From positions 1 through 12,546 of the forward strand of contig JAEWDJ010000052.1 in the NCBI GenBank assembly GCA_023390155.1: a stretch of 12,546 nt of DNA, given 5' to 3'. The notes below the pieces were generated by a model. It made no database searches and was not told the DNA's origin. It was given only the letters and a program-made list of their open reading frames with translations. The translations under genes were made by a program, and so were the position numbers. This DNA comes from Actinomycetes bacterium (lineage in GTDB: Bacteria; Actinomycetota; Actinomycetes; Actinomycetales; Microbacteriaceae). Positions within the stretch are counted from its first letter, which is position 1; every line of letters starts with the position of its first letter. This document shows, piece after piece, positions 6,013 to 12,546 of this stretch.

Positions 6013-7017
6013 TCAGCGGTTGGCGAGGTAGGCGTCCTCCGCCGCATAGTCGAAGTCGGACTCCTCGACGTCGGCCGCCCACGGCGGCGTGAGCCCGAAC
6101 GACGCGGCCCACTCGATCGCCGGGCGCGCCGTGTCGGCGTAGCCGCCGACCGGGCGGTAGCCGAGCGCCTCGGCCGCCGTGAGGTCCAGCTCGATCGGCG
6201 GAACCACGTCCCACGGATGCCAGCCGGGCTCGCCGCCTTCGACGAGCACCTCCTCCCACTCGTGACCGAGCGTGGCGGCCACGAGCCGGGCGATGTCGCG
6301 CCCGGTCGGCGTGTCCGGGTCCGCGGCGTTCAGGACGCGCCTCCCGGGCCGGGCCGCGACGGTCTCGACGAGCGCCGCCGCGTTCACCGCCGCGGTCGGA
6401 TGGTCGGCCCCGCGACCGCCGTGCGCCAGCAGCACGACGCGACGGCCGTCGAGCACGCGTCGCACGAAGTGCCATTCGCGCGGCGATGCGGCGCCGACGC
6501 CGTGCACCTTGGACGCCCGCAGCACCGAGACGGGATGCCCGCTGCCGAGAAGCACACGCTCGGCGGCGACCTTGTTGCGGCCGTAGCCCTCCCGGCTCCG
6601 GTAGAGCCCGTCCCACGCGGGCTCGAGCGTGGCGGTGCCCTCGCGGACCGGACCGCCGAAGCGCGGGCGCTCCGGCGAGTTGATGTGCCGCCCCTCAGCG
6701 TCGACGTAGACCGCCTTGCTCGAGAACATGACGGTCGATCCGACGTCGCCCAGGTGCGGGAGCAGGCTCCGCGCGTCGTCGGCCGTGAAGCAGAGGGCGT
6801 CGACCAGGAGGTCCGTGCCCGCGCCGACGACCGCGGCGAGCGCGCGCGGGTCGCGGCGGTCGGAGGGCACGTGCCTCACCCCGGCCGCGAGGAGGTCGGA
6901 CGGCATCCGGCGCGGGTCACGGCCGGTGACCGTGACGGACCAGCCCGCGGCCGCCAAGCGGAGGGCGGTTGCCCGACCGAGCAGGCCGGTGCCGCCGAGG
7001 ATGAGCGCGGAGGGCAT
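6013..7017 (-). CDS. NAD-dependent epimerase/reductase, extended SDR family
   Basis: 334 residues. The N-terminal Rossmann fold has GGTGLLG (8-14), with the GxxGxxG spacing of atypical/extended short-chain dehydrogenases, and Arg33 after strand 2. Ser99/Ser100 in FSSKAVY and Tyr145-x-x-x-Lys149 in YGRNK form the expected catalytic set. The C-terminal part (about 180-334) is the substrate domain, ending in DYAAEDAYLANR. Such proteins are usually annotated as NAD-dependent epimerase/dehydratase or reductase; the sugar or other substrate cannot be read from the sequence. The ATG at 7017-7015 is chosen because GGTGLLG should lie within the first 15 residues; the frame stays open much further upstream, antisense to yihY and xthA, but that is shadow. 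There is no usable Shine-Dalgarno; TACGCT (7024-7029, minus strand) 6 nt before the ATG suggests a leaderless mRNA. Confidence 0.9.
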   Translation of the reverse strand: MPSALILGGTGLLGRATALRLAAAGWSVTVTGRDPRRMPSDLLAAGVRHVPSDRRDPRALAAVVGAGTDLLVDALCFTADDARSLLPHLGDVGSTVMFSSKAVYVDAEGRHINSPERPRFGGPVREGTATLEPAWDGLYRSREGYGRNKVAAERVLLGSGHPVSVLRASKVHGVGAASPREWHFVRRVLDGRRVVLLAHGGRGADHPTAAVNAAALVETVAARPGRRVLNAADPDTPTGRDIARLVAATLGHEWEEVLVEGGEPGWHPWDVVPPIELDLTAAEALGYRPVGGYADTARPAIEWAASFGLTPPWAADVEESDFDYAAEDAYLANR

Positions 7018-7023
7018 CCCGCC

Positions 7024-7029
7024 AGCGTA
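7024..7029 (-). promoter_or_regulatory. Candidate -10 of the epimerase gene (leaderless)
   Basis: On the minus strand this reads TACGCT, followed by GGCGGG and then the ATG. With the usual 6-7 nt from -10 to transcript start, transcription would begin at the A of the ATG. No Shine-Dalgarno at proper spacing competes with this reading. Confidence 0.5.
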
Positions 7030-7038
7030 TCGGGTCGA

Positions 7039-7044
7039 TATCCT
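7039..7044 (+). promoter_or_regulatory. Candidate -10 of the yihY-type gene (leaderless)
   Basis: TATCCT ends 6 nt before the GTG at 7051, placing the predicted transcript start on that GTG. It lies only 9 nt from the opposing -10 at 7024-7029, so the two RNA polymerase sites overlap and should exclude each other. Confidence 0.5.
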
Positions 7045-7050
7045 GAGCCG

Positions 7051-8289
7051 GTGGCCAAGAAGACCCGCCCCGTGCTGCAGCCGGCGCGCCCCGATCCGTC
7101 GGTGCAGCGCGCCGAGGGGACGGTCGAGCCGGAGGAGACGCTGAAGGAGCGGATCCTCGACGCGGCCGAGCCGCTGAAGGAACGCCTGGAGAAGCCGGTG
7201 GCGCGGGTCTCGCGCGTGGCGAAGTGGGTGCAGGCTCTGCGGCCGTACCGCGTCTACATCAACTACTCGCACTCGGACGGCAACCTGCGGGCCGCGGGGA
7301 TGGGCTTCCAGTCGCTGTTCGCGATCTTCGCGGCCGTCTGGCTCGGGTTCTCGGCGGCCGGGATCTGGCTCACCTCCAACCCGGACATCTACCAAGCGCT
7401 CGTGAACCTGATCAACCGGTCGATTCCGGGCCTGATCTCGACCCCGACGACGCCGGGGGTGATCGACTCGTCGCAGCTGGAGGCGGCGACGTCGTTCGGC
7501 TGGTCGGGCGTGATCGCGGCCGTCGGCCTCCTCTGGACGGCGATCGGCTGGCTGTACTACACGCGCCAGGCGGTGCGCGCGGTGTTCGGGCTGAGTCGCG
7601 ACACCACGAACTACGTGCTGCAGAAGATCCGCGACCTGTTCCTGGCCCTCGCCTTCGGGATCCTGCTCGTCTTCTCCGCGCTGCTCACGATCGTGAGCAC
7701 GCAGGCGCTCACCTTTCTGCTCGACCTGGTCGGGCTCCCGTCGGACTCCTTCTGGACCGGCGTCATCACCCGGTTCTCCGGCCTGCTGGTGTCGGTGGCG
7801 CTCAACATCGTCACCCTGGGGGCGATGTTCCGGGTGATGGCGCGCGTGGCGATCCCGTGGCGCAACCTCTTCTTCGGCGTCCTCCTCGGCGCCGCGGTGC
7901 TCGCGGGCCTCAGCGCCCTCGGCGGTCTGCTCCTCGGGAGCGCGACGAAGAACCCGCTGCTCGCGACCTTCGCGGTGTTCGTCGGACTCCTGCTGTGGTT
8001 CAACCTGGTCTCGCGGGTGATCCTGCTCTCGGCCTCCTGGATCGCGGTCGGGATGTTCGACCACGGCCTCTCGCCGCGCATGGTGTCGCCCGAGCAGGCG
8101 GCGGCGGAGCGCGCGGCCGCCGAGCACGACGCACGCGTGCTCGTCGCCAGGGCGGAGCTGGCGAACGCCCGTGACGAGCTCGCGTCGGTGCGCTGGTTCG
8201 GCCGGCTGGCGGCCCAGCGCCGCGTCGAGAAGGCGGAGCACCACCTCAACGATCTGCTCGACGACGGGAGCGTCAGCGGTCCCCGCTAG
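7051..8289 (+). CDS. YihY/BrkB-family inner membrane protein
   Basis: 412 residues. A charged cytosolic N-terminus (1-80, Pro/Glu/Lys/Arg-rich) is followed by six membrane helices at about 82-107, 150-172, 195-220, 240-262, 271-295 and 302-335, the layout of YihY/BrkB proteins (formerly 'ribonuclease BN' by mistake). Conserved-looking blocks include AAGMGFQSLFAIFA at helix 1 and SRVILLSASWIAV at helix 6. The tail (about 347-402) is rich in Ala, Glu and Arg with coiled-coil character, longer than in many relatives. Molecular function of the family is unsettled. The GTG at 7051 was chosen from the TATCCT -10 at 7039-7044 with no Shine-Dalgarno; the frame is open far upstream but that part is antisense to the epimerase gene. 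The stop TAG forms part of the -10 of xthA. Confidence 0.9.
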   Translation: MAKKTRPVLQPARPDPSVQRAEGTVEPEETLKERILDAAEPLKERLEKPVARVSRVAKWVQALRPYRVYINYSHSDGNLRAAGMGFQSLFAIFAAVWLGFSAAGIWLTSNPDIYQALVNLINRSIPGLISTPTTPGVIDSSQLEAATSFGWSGVIAAVGLLWTAIGWLYYTRQAVRAVFGLSRDTTNYVLQKIRDLFLALAFGILLVFSALLTIVSTQALTFLLDLVGLPSDSFWTGVITRFSGLLVSVALNIVTLGAMFRVMARVAIPWRNLFFGVLLGAAVLAGLSALGGLLLGSATKNPLLATFAVFVGLLLWFNLVSRVILLSASWIAVGMFDHGLSPRMVSPEQAAAERAAAEHDARVLVARAELANARDELASVRWFGRLAAQRRVEKAEHHLNDLLDDGSVSGPR

Positions 8290-8292
8290 GCT
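8287..8292 (+). promoter_or_regulatory. Candidate -10 of xthA, built on the yihY stop codon
   Basis: TAGGCT, whose TAG is the stop codon of the upstream gene, is followed by GGATCC and the ATG at 8299. The -10 to ATG distance of 6 nt is that of a leaderless transcript, and there is no Shine-Dalgarno between. Confidence 0.62.
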
Positions 8293-8298
8293 GGATCC

Positions 8299-9135
8299 AT
8301 GCCCTCGAAACCGCTGCGCATCGCGACGATCAACACCAACGGCGTGCGCGCCGCGTTCCGCAAGGGCATGGGCGGCTGGCTCGACGGGCGTGATGTCGAC
8401 ATCCTCGCCATCCAGGAGGTGCGCGCCTCCACCGAAGACCTGGAGCAGCTGCTCGGGCCGGAGTGGGACATCGTGCACGACCCCGCCACCGCCAAGGGGC
8501 GCGCGGGCGTCGCCATCGCGAGCCGGCACCGCGCCGCCATCCACCGCGTCGAGCTCGGTCCGGCCGACTTCGACAGCGCGGGCCGCTGGCTCGAGGCCGA
8601 CTACGAGGTCAACGGCACCATCGTCACGGTCGTGAGCGCCTACGTCCACTCGGGCGAGGCGGGCACCGACAAGCAGGTCGAGAAGTACAAGTTCCTCGAC
8701 GCGATGGAGAAGCGCCTCCCCGAGCTGCAGCGGCACAACGAGCTGGCGGTCGTCATGGGCGATCTCAACGTCGGCCACCGCACCCTCGACATCAAGAACT
8801 GGAAGGGCAACGTCAAGCGCGCCGGCTTCCTCCCGGAGGAGCGGGCCTACTTCGACCGCTTCCTCGGTGCGGAGGACGAGCCCCGCTACAACGACGGCGC
8901 CGGCCTGGGCTGGGTCGACGTGGTGCGCAAGCACGCGGGCGACGTCGACGGCCCCTACACCTGGTGGTCGTGGCGCGGGCAGGCGTTCGACAACGACACC
9001 GGCTGGCGGATCGACTACCAGCTGGCCACCCCCGCCCTCGCGGCACGGGTGAAGGACTACGCGGTGGACCGTGCGGCCGCCTACGACGAGCGATGGTCGG
9101 ACCACACCCCCGTGGTCGTCGACTACGACCTCTGA
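8299..9135 (+). CDS. xthA: Exodeoxyribonuclease III / AP endonuclease
   Basis: Cytosolic DNA repair enzyme of the EEP fold: cuts at abasic sites and removes 3'-blocking groups. 278 residues, the usual size. Seen: ATINTNGVRAA (9-19) with metal-site Asn12; QEVR with Glu40 as Mg ligand (Glu34 in E. coli); GDLNVGH with Asp155 and Asn157 (Asp151/Asn153); WRIDYQLAT with Asp239; and SDHTPVV with Asp268-His269 (Asp258-His259). All catalytic residues are present. The ATG follows a TAGGCT -10 at leaderless spacing. trpS begins 40 nt downstream with no terminator between, so it may share the transcript. Confidence 0.96.
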   Translation: MPSKPLRIATINTNGVRAAFRKGMGGWLDGRDVDILAIQEVRASTEDLEQLLGPEWDIVHDPATAKGRAGVAIASRHRAAIHRVELGPADFDSAGRWLEADYEVNGTIVTVVSAYVHSGEAGTDKQVEKYKFLDAMEKRLPELQRHNELAVVMGDLNVGHRTLDIKNWKGNVKRAGFLPEERAYFDRFLGAEDEPRYNDGAGLGWVDVVRKHAGDVDGPYTWWSWRGQAFDNDTGWRIDYQLATPALAARVKDYAVDRAAAYDERWSDHTPVVVDYDL

Positions 9136-9175
9136 GCAGGCAGACCCGCATCCCCATCGACTCGAAAGCACGGAC

Positions 9176-10357
9176 ATGACCTCACTCCCCCGCCTCTACT
9201 CCGGCATGCAGCCCTCGGCCGACTCGCTCCACCTCGGCAACTACATCGGCGCCCTGCTGCAGTGGAAAGACCTGCAGAGCACGCACGACGCGTTCTTCTC
9301 GGTGGTCGACATGCACGCGATCACCGTCGCGCAGGATCCCGCCGAGCTGCGCGAGAAGACCCGCCGCACCGCAGCGCAGTACATCGCCGCCGGCATCGAC
9401 CCGTCGGCCTCCACCCTGTACGTGCAGTCGCACGTGGCCGCGCACGCGCAGCTGCAGTGGGTGCTCGCGACCCTCACCGGCTACGGCGAGGCCGCCCGCA
9501 TGACCCAGTTCAAGGACAAGTCCGCCAAGCAGGGCACGGAGGCGACCTCGGTCGGCCTCTTCACCTACCCGGTGCTGATGGCTGCCGACATCCTGCTCTA
9601 CGACGCCGAGGTCGTGCCCGTCGGCGACGACCAGCGTCAGCACGTGGAGCTCACGCGCGACCTCGCCGAGCGCTTCAACAGCCGCTTCGGCGAGACGTTC
9701 GTGGTGCCGCAGACGCTCACCCTGAAGGAGAGCGCCCGCATCTACGACCTGCAGAACCCGTCGTCGAAGATGTCGAAGTCGGCCGACTCCGGTTCCGGGA
9801 TCGTCTGGCTGCTGGACGAGCCGGACGCCACGCGCAAGAAGATCATGCGCGCCGTCACCGACACCGACGGCGTCGTCGCGTTCGACCGCGAGGGCAAGCC
9901 GGGCATCTCCAACCTCCTCAGCATCTACGGCGCCCTCACCGGCCGCCCGATCGAGTCGATCGAGCTGGAATACGAGGGCAAGGGCTACGGCGACTTCAAG
10001 AAGGGGCTCGCGGAGGTCGTGACCGGCACGCTCGGCCCGGTGCGCGAGCGCGCGCTCGAGCTGCTCGCCGACCCGGCCGAGCTCGACCGCATCCTCGCGC
10101 ACAACGCGGCCCGCGCCGACGAGATCGCCGAGGCGACGCTCGCGAAGGTGTACGACCGCGTCGGCTTCCTGCGCCGGGTCCGCTGGTGTCGACGCCATCC
10201 GTCTCGCCCGTGGCCCTCACGGGCGAGCGGGTGGTGCTCTCGGCGCCCACCGAGGCCGACATCGACCGGATCGCCGCGCTCTGCGCCGACCCGGCGATCG
10301 CGGAGTGGACGACCGTCCCCTCCCCGTACACGCGGGAGGACGCCGTCGGGTTCGTGA
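9176..10357 (+). CDS. trpS: Tryptophanyl-tRNA synthetase, with apparent stop loss and extended tail
   Basis: Charges tRNA-Trp with tryptophan using ATP; class I synthetase, cytosolic. Seen: the ATP-site HIGH-equivalent LHLGN (18-22) and KMSKS (198-202), DILLYDAEVVPVGDDQRQH in the tryptophan/tRNA region, and RKKIMRAVTDT. The ATG at 9176 precedes TSLPRLYSGMQPS, the usual N-terminus; only a weak GAAAG (9164-9168) lies before it. Family members end near 330-340 residues. Here codon 337 (10184-10186) is TGG where TGA would fit, and the frame runs on for 57 codons, giving 393 residues. That tail is Arg/Pro/Ser-rich, typical of an out-of-frame read of GC-rich coding DNA, and overlaps the GNAT gene by 172 nt. 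A sequence error or a real stop-loss mutation is likely; if an error, the gene ends at 10186 with 336 residues. Confidence 0.92.
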   Translation: MTSLPRLYSGMQPSADSLHLGNYIGALLQWKDLQSTHDAFFSVVDMHAITVAQDPAELREKTRRTAAQYIAAGIDPSASTLYVQSHVAAHAQLQWVLATLTGYGEAARMTQFKDKSAKQGTEATSVGLFTYPVLMAADILLYDAEVVPVGDDQRQHVELTRDLAERFNSRFGETFVVPQTLTLKESARIYDLQNPSSKMSKSADSGSGIVWLLDEPDATRKKIMRAVTDTDGVVAFDREGKPGISNLLSIYGALTGRPIESIELEYEGKGYGDFKKGLAEVVTGTLGPVRERALELLADPAELDRILAHNAARADEIAEATLAKVYDRVGFLRRVRWCRRHPSRPWPSRASGWCSRRPPRPTSTGSPRSAPTRRSRSGRPSPPRTRGRTPSGS

Positions 10358-10779
10358 CCGGGATGGTCGCCGACGGCTGGGTCACCGGGCGCACCCTCAC
10401 CTGGGGCATCCGGCTCGACGATCGCCTGATCGGGATGGTCGGCCTCCACGGGGTCGCGGATGCCGCGGCCGAGATCGGCTACTGGCTCGCGCCGGAAGCG
10501 CGGGGCGCCGGCCTCATGTCGGAGGCCGTCGAGCTCGCCATCGACCACGGCTTCGCGCCGGCACCCGACGGCCTCGGGCTGCAGCGGATCGTCTGGCACG
10601 CCTACACGGGCAACCACGCGAGCGCGGCGGTCGCCCGGCGCGCGGGATTCACCTTCGAGGGGATGAGCCGCCTGGGCGGGGTGCACCGCGGGCGGCGGCG
10701 CGACCAGTGGCAGGCCGGGCTCCTGGCCACCGACCCGCGGGGCGACGGCCCGGGTTGGCCCGCGGAGACGCGGGCGTGA
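10186..10779 (+). CDS. GNAT N-acetyltransferase, RimJ/RimL type
   Basis: Transfers an acetyl group from acetyl-CoA to an amine, perhaps a protein N-terminus or a small molecule; the substrate cannot be told. 197 residues. Seen: the family opening LTGERVVLSAPTEADIDRIAAL, the central EIGYWLAPEARGAGLMSEAV (with the acetyl-CoA pyrophosphate loop in ARGAGL), and the C-terminal NHASAAVARRAGFTFEG, which is the RimJ/RimL pattern of Asn followed by GF.-EG. The GTG at 10186 is taken as start; a second GTG at 10210 is possible, and neither has a clear Shine-Dalgarno, which suits coupling to trpS. If base 10186 were A, this would read ATG inside a TGATG overlap with trpS. The gene ends in a GTGA 4-nt overlap with the HAD gene. 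Confidence 0.87.
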   Translation: MSTPSVSPVALTGERVVLSAPTEADIDRIAALCADPAIAEWTTVPSPYTREDAVGFVTGMVADGWVTGRTLTWGIRLDDRLIGMVGLHGVADAAAEIGYWLAPEARGAGLMSEAVELAIDHGFAPAPDGLGLQRIVWHAYTGNHASAAVARRAGFTFEGMSRLGGVHRGRRRDQWQAGLLATDPRGDGPGWPAETRA

Positions 10780-11513
10780 CGCGCCCTTCCGTCATCCTGT
10801 TCGACCTCGACGACACCCTGTTCGCGCACCGAGCGGCCGTCGAGGCCGGCATCCGGCGCTACACCGCGGTGCTGGGCCACCCGTACGGAGCGCTGGAGGC
10901 ACGGGAGCTCGTCGCCCTGTGGCGCGACCTCGAGGAGGAGCACTACCACGAGTACCTCGCGGGCCGGCTCGGTTTCGAGGGACAGCGGCAGGCGCGTGCA
11001 CGCGACTTCGCGGCCCGGCACGGCGTGACGCTCTCCCCGGAGCAGGCGAGCGCCTGGTTCGCCGAGTACTTCGAGCACTACGTCGCCGCGTGGACGCTGC
11101 ACGACGACGCCCTGCCGGCCCTCGACGCGCTCACCGCGGCGTTCCCTGGCGTCCGATTCGGCCTCATCACCAACGGGGACCTGGCGTTCCAGCGCCGCAA
11201 GGTCGAGGCGGTCGCACTGGAAGACCGCATCCCGGTCCTCGTCGCCTCCGGGGAGGTCGGGGTGGCGAAGCCCGACCCGCGGATCTTCCGCCACGCGTGC
11301 GAGCTCTTCGGCGTCACGGCGCTGGAGGCGGTCTACGTCGGCGACCGGCTCCGGACCGACGCGATCGGCGCGGCCGCCGCAGGACTCACGGGTGTGTGGA
11401 TCGACCGCCGCGGCGAGGCTCCCCTGCCCGAGGACGCCGACGAGGCGGCCGCGCTCGGGGTCCTCCGCATCGGCGGTCTCGACGAGCTCACCCCCGCCCT
11501 GCGCGACGCCTGA
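10776..11513 (+). CDS. HAD-superfamily hydrolase (subfamily IA type)
   Basis: Phosphatase-like hydrolase, 245 residues. Motif I is FDLDDTL, with Asp10 as nucleophile and Asp12 as acid/base; motif II is ITNG (about 131-134); motif III is the Lys in VAKPDPRIF; motif IV is GDRLRTD. A helical cap (about residues 16-110) follows motif I, as in subfamily IA, close to YjjG- or phosphoglycolate-phosphatase-like proteins. The substrate is not evident. The GTG overlaps the GNAT stop (GTGA), and GGAGA (10764-10768) lies 7 nt before it. Probably the last gene of a trpS-GNAT-HAD transcript, since a long hairpin follows. Confidence 0.92.
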   Translation: MTRPSVILFDLDDTLFAHRAAVEAGIRRYTAVLGHPYGALEARELVALWRDLEEEHYHEYLAGRLGFEGQRQARARDFAARHGVTLSPEQASAWFAEYFEHYVAAWTLHDDALPALDALTAAFPGVRFGLITNGDLAFQRRKVEAVALEDRIPVLVASGEVGVAKPDPRIFRHACELFGVTALEAVYVGDRLRTDAIGAAAAGLTGVWIDRRGEAPLPEDADEAAALGVLRIGGLDELTPALRDA

Positions 11514-11536
11514 CGCACGCTCCGCTCTCCGCGCAC

Positions 11537-11582
11537 CACGCACGAAGCGCCGCCCGGCGGACCGGACGGCGCTTCGTGCGTG
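11537..11582. terminator. 16-bp perfect hairpin between HAD gene and glpK
   Basis: Arms 11537-11552 and 11567-11582 are exact inverted copies of 16 nt with a 14-nt GC-rich loop. It sits between convergent stops at 11513 and 11591, so it can serve both strands. There is no T-run on either side, which makes it an atypical but plausible two-way terminator. Confidence 0.75.
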
Positions 11583-11590
11583 TGGACGGA

Positions 11591-12546
11591 TCAGGCGTTC
11601 TGGACGTCCTCGTCGACCCAGTCGAAGGTCTTCGTGACGGCCTTCTTCCAGAGCCGCAGCTGGCGGTCGCGCTCGGCGGCGTCCAGCTTCGGCTCCCAGC
11701 GGCTGTCCTCCTGCCAGTTCTTGCGCAGCTCGTCGAGGTCGGACCAGAACCCGACCGCGAGGCCAGCGGCGTACGCGGCGCCGAGCGCGGTCGTCTCCGC
11801 GACGACCGGACGGACCACCGGCACACCGAGGATGTCGGCCTGGAACTGCATGAGGGTGTTGTTGGCGATCATGCCGCCGTCCACCTTCAGCTCGGTGAGG
11901 TCGACGCCCGAGTCGGCGTTGACGGCATCCAGCACCTCGCGGGTCTGGAAGGCGGTCGCCTCCAGCGCGGCGCGGGCGATGTGGCCCTTGTTGACGTAGC
12001 GCGTGAGGCCCACGAGGGCGCCACGCGCGTCCGCACGCCAGTACGGCGCGAACAGGCCCGAGAACGCCGGCACGAAGTACGCGCCGCCGTTGTCCTCGAC
12101 CGTCTTGGCCAGCTCCTCCACCTCGGGGGCGGAGGAGATGATGCCGAGGTTGTCGCGCAGCCACTGCACCAACGAACCGGTGACGGCGATCGACCCCTCC
12201 AGGGCGTAGTGCGGCTTGTCGTCGCCGAGCTTGTAGCCCAGCGTCGTCAGGAGGCCGTTCTTGGAGTGGACGATCTCCTCACCCGTGTTGAAGATGAGGA
12301 AGTTGCCGGTGCCGTAGGTGTTCTTCGACTCGCCCGGATCGAACGCCGCCTGGCCGAAGGTGGCGGCCTGCTGGTCGCCCAGGATGCCGGCGACCGGCAC
12401 CTCGCGCAGCAGGCTCGACGCCTCGACGGTGCCGTAGATCTCGGAGGAGCTCTTGATCTCCGGCAGCATCGACTTCGGGACGCCGAACGCCTCGAGGATG
12501 TCGTCGCGCCAGCTCAGCGTCTCCAGGTCCATGAACAGGGTGCGGG
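11591..12546 (-). CDS. glpK: Glycerol kinase, C-terminal part (5' end outside window)
   Basis: Phosphorylates glycerol to glycerol-3-phosphate with ATP; FGGY-family kinase, cytosolic. About 317 of roughly 505 expected residues are visible. The frame continues through the right edge with R-T-L-F before the Met at 12532, as in the glycerol kinase pattern RTL.MDLETL, so that Met is internal. Seen: MDLETLSWRDDIL, GILGDQQAATFGQ with the catalytic-base Asp (codon 12374-12376), NTYGTGNFLIFNTG, and the FGGY signature region AYFVPAFSGLFAPYW (about 12039-12085), followed by the ATP-binding DGGMIANN and ETTALGAAYAAG blocks. The C-terminus matches family length and ends in WVDEDVQNA. Convergent with the HAD gene. 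Promoter and any linked glpF or regulator would lie outside the window. Confidence 0.96.
   Translation of the reverse strand, partial: RTLFMDLETLSWRDDILEAFGVPKSMLPEIKSSSEIYGTVEASSLLREVPVAGILGDQQAATFGQAAFDPGESKNTYGTGNFLIFNTGEEIVHSKNGLLTTLGYKLGDDKPHYALEGSIAVTGSLVQWLRDNLGIISSAPEVEELAKTVEDNGGAYFVPAFSGLFAPYWRADARGALVGLTRYVNKGHIARAALEATAFQTREVLDAVNADSGVDLTELKVDGGMIANNTLMQFQADILGVPVVRPVVAETTALGAAYAAGLAVGFWSDLDELRKNWQEDSRWEPKLDAAERDRQLRLWKKAVTKTFDWVDEDVQNA

Noticed and set aside
5941..7050. Upstream extension of the yihY-type frame by 370 codons
   Set aside because: It is antisense to the epimerase gene with shadow-like composition; the membrane protein has a natural start at 7051 with a -10 at leaderless spacing.
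7018..9177. Upstream extension of the epimerase frame giving a 1054-codon open frame
   Set aside because: Only the last 334 codons carry protein motifs; the rest is antisense to the yihY-type gene and xthA and reads as low-complexity Arg/Glu/His/Asp.
1..12546. Search for mobile elements, CRISPR repeats, phage genes, tRNAs and defence systems
   Set aside because: Genes are housekeeping or common families with uniform GC and coding style; no repeated spacer pattern, transposase motif, att-like direct repeats or tRNA-like cloverleaf was seen by eye.

Overview
The window is about 70% GC. It has short intergenic gaps, GTG starts, several TANNNT -10 hexamers placed about 6 nt before a start codon (leaderless style), and the protein sequences of a high-GC actinobacterium. 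Protein wording (SdhA, GlpK, ManC) and gene order fit Microbacteriaceae (Leifsonia-like), but the genus is an inference. It looks like ordinary chromosomal housekeeping DNA: I see no IS element, phage gene, CRISPR array, tRNA or rRNA. No gap between genes exceeds 300 bases; the two largest are 1333-1530 (sdh control region) and 4975-5162 (sdh terminator plus the next promoter).

Layout. (1) 2-1099 (+): 3' part of a mannose-1-phosphate guanylyltransferase gene, cut by the left edge. (2) 1108-1332 (-): a 74-residue conserved-looking hypothetical gene, convergent with it. (3) 1531-4974 (+): a complete sdhCDAB operon for succinate dehydrogenase (complex II), with Shine-Dalgarno sites at the gene junctions, a perfect 20-bp palindrome in its upstream region and a strong intrinsic terminator behind it. 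(4) 5163-5546 and 5590-5907 (+): two small genes, an unrecognised glycine-rich protein and a two-helix DUF4190-type membrane protein, followed by a hairpin. (5) 6013-7017 (-): an NAD-dependent epimerase/reductase of the extended SDR family, divergent from (6) 7051-8289 (+): a YihY/BrkB-type membrane protein. Only 33 bp separate the two start codons, and both look leaderless. (7) 8299-9135 (+): exodeoxyribonuclease III. (8) 9176-10357 (+): tryptophanyl-tRNA synthetase, whose reading frame lacks a stop at the expected place and runs 172 nt into (9) 10186-10779 (+): a GNAT acetyltransferase. (10) 10776-11513 (+): a HAD-family hydrolase overlapping the GNAT gene by 4 nt. (11) 11591-12546 (-): C-terminal part of glycerol kinase, cut by the right edge, convergent with the HAD gene across a 16-bp perfect hairpin.

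How the genes relate. The sdh cluster links the TCA cycle to menaquinone reduction; the palindrome (and possibly an overlapping iron-box-like sequence) is the likely control point. trpS, the GNAT gene and the HAD gene are tightly packed and probably co-transcribed. The rest are single genes or pairs without an evident shared pathway. I found no new multi-gene system. The most unusual items are the apparent stop-codon loss in trpS, where one G at 10186 both removes a TGA stop and makes the GNAT start GTG instead of ATG, and the perfect palindrome upstream of sdh.
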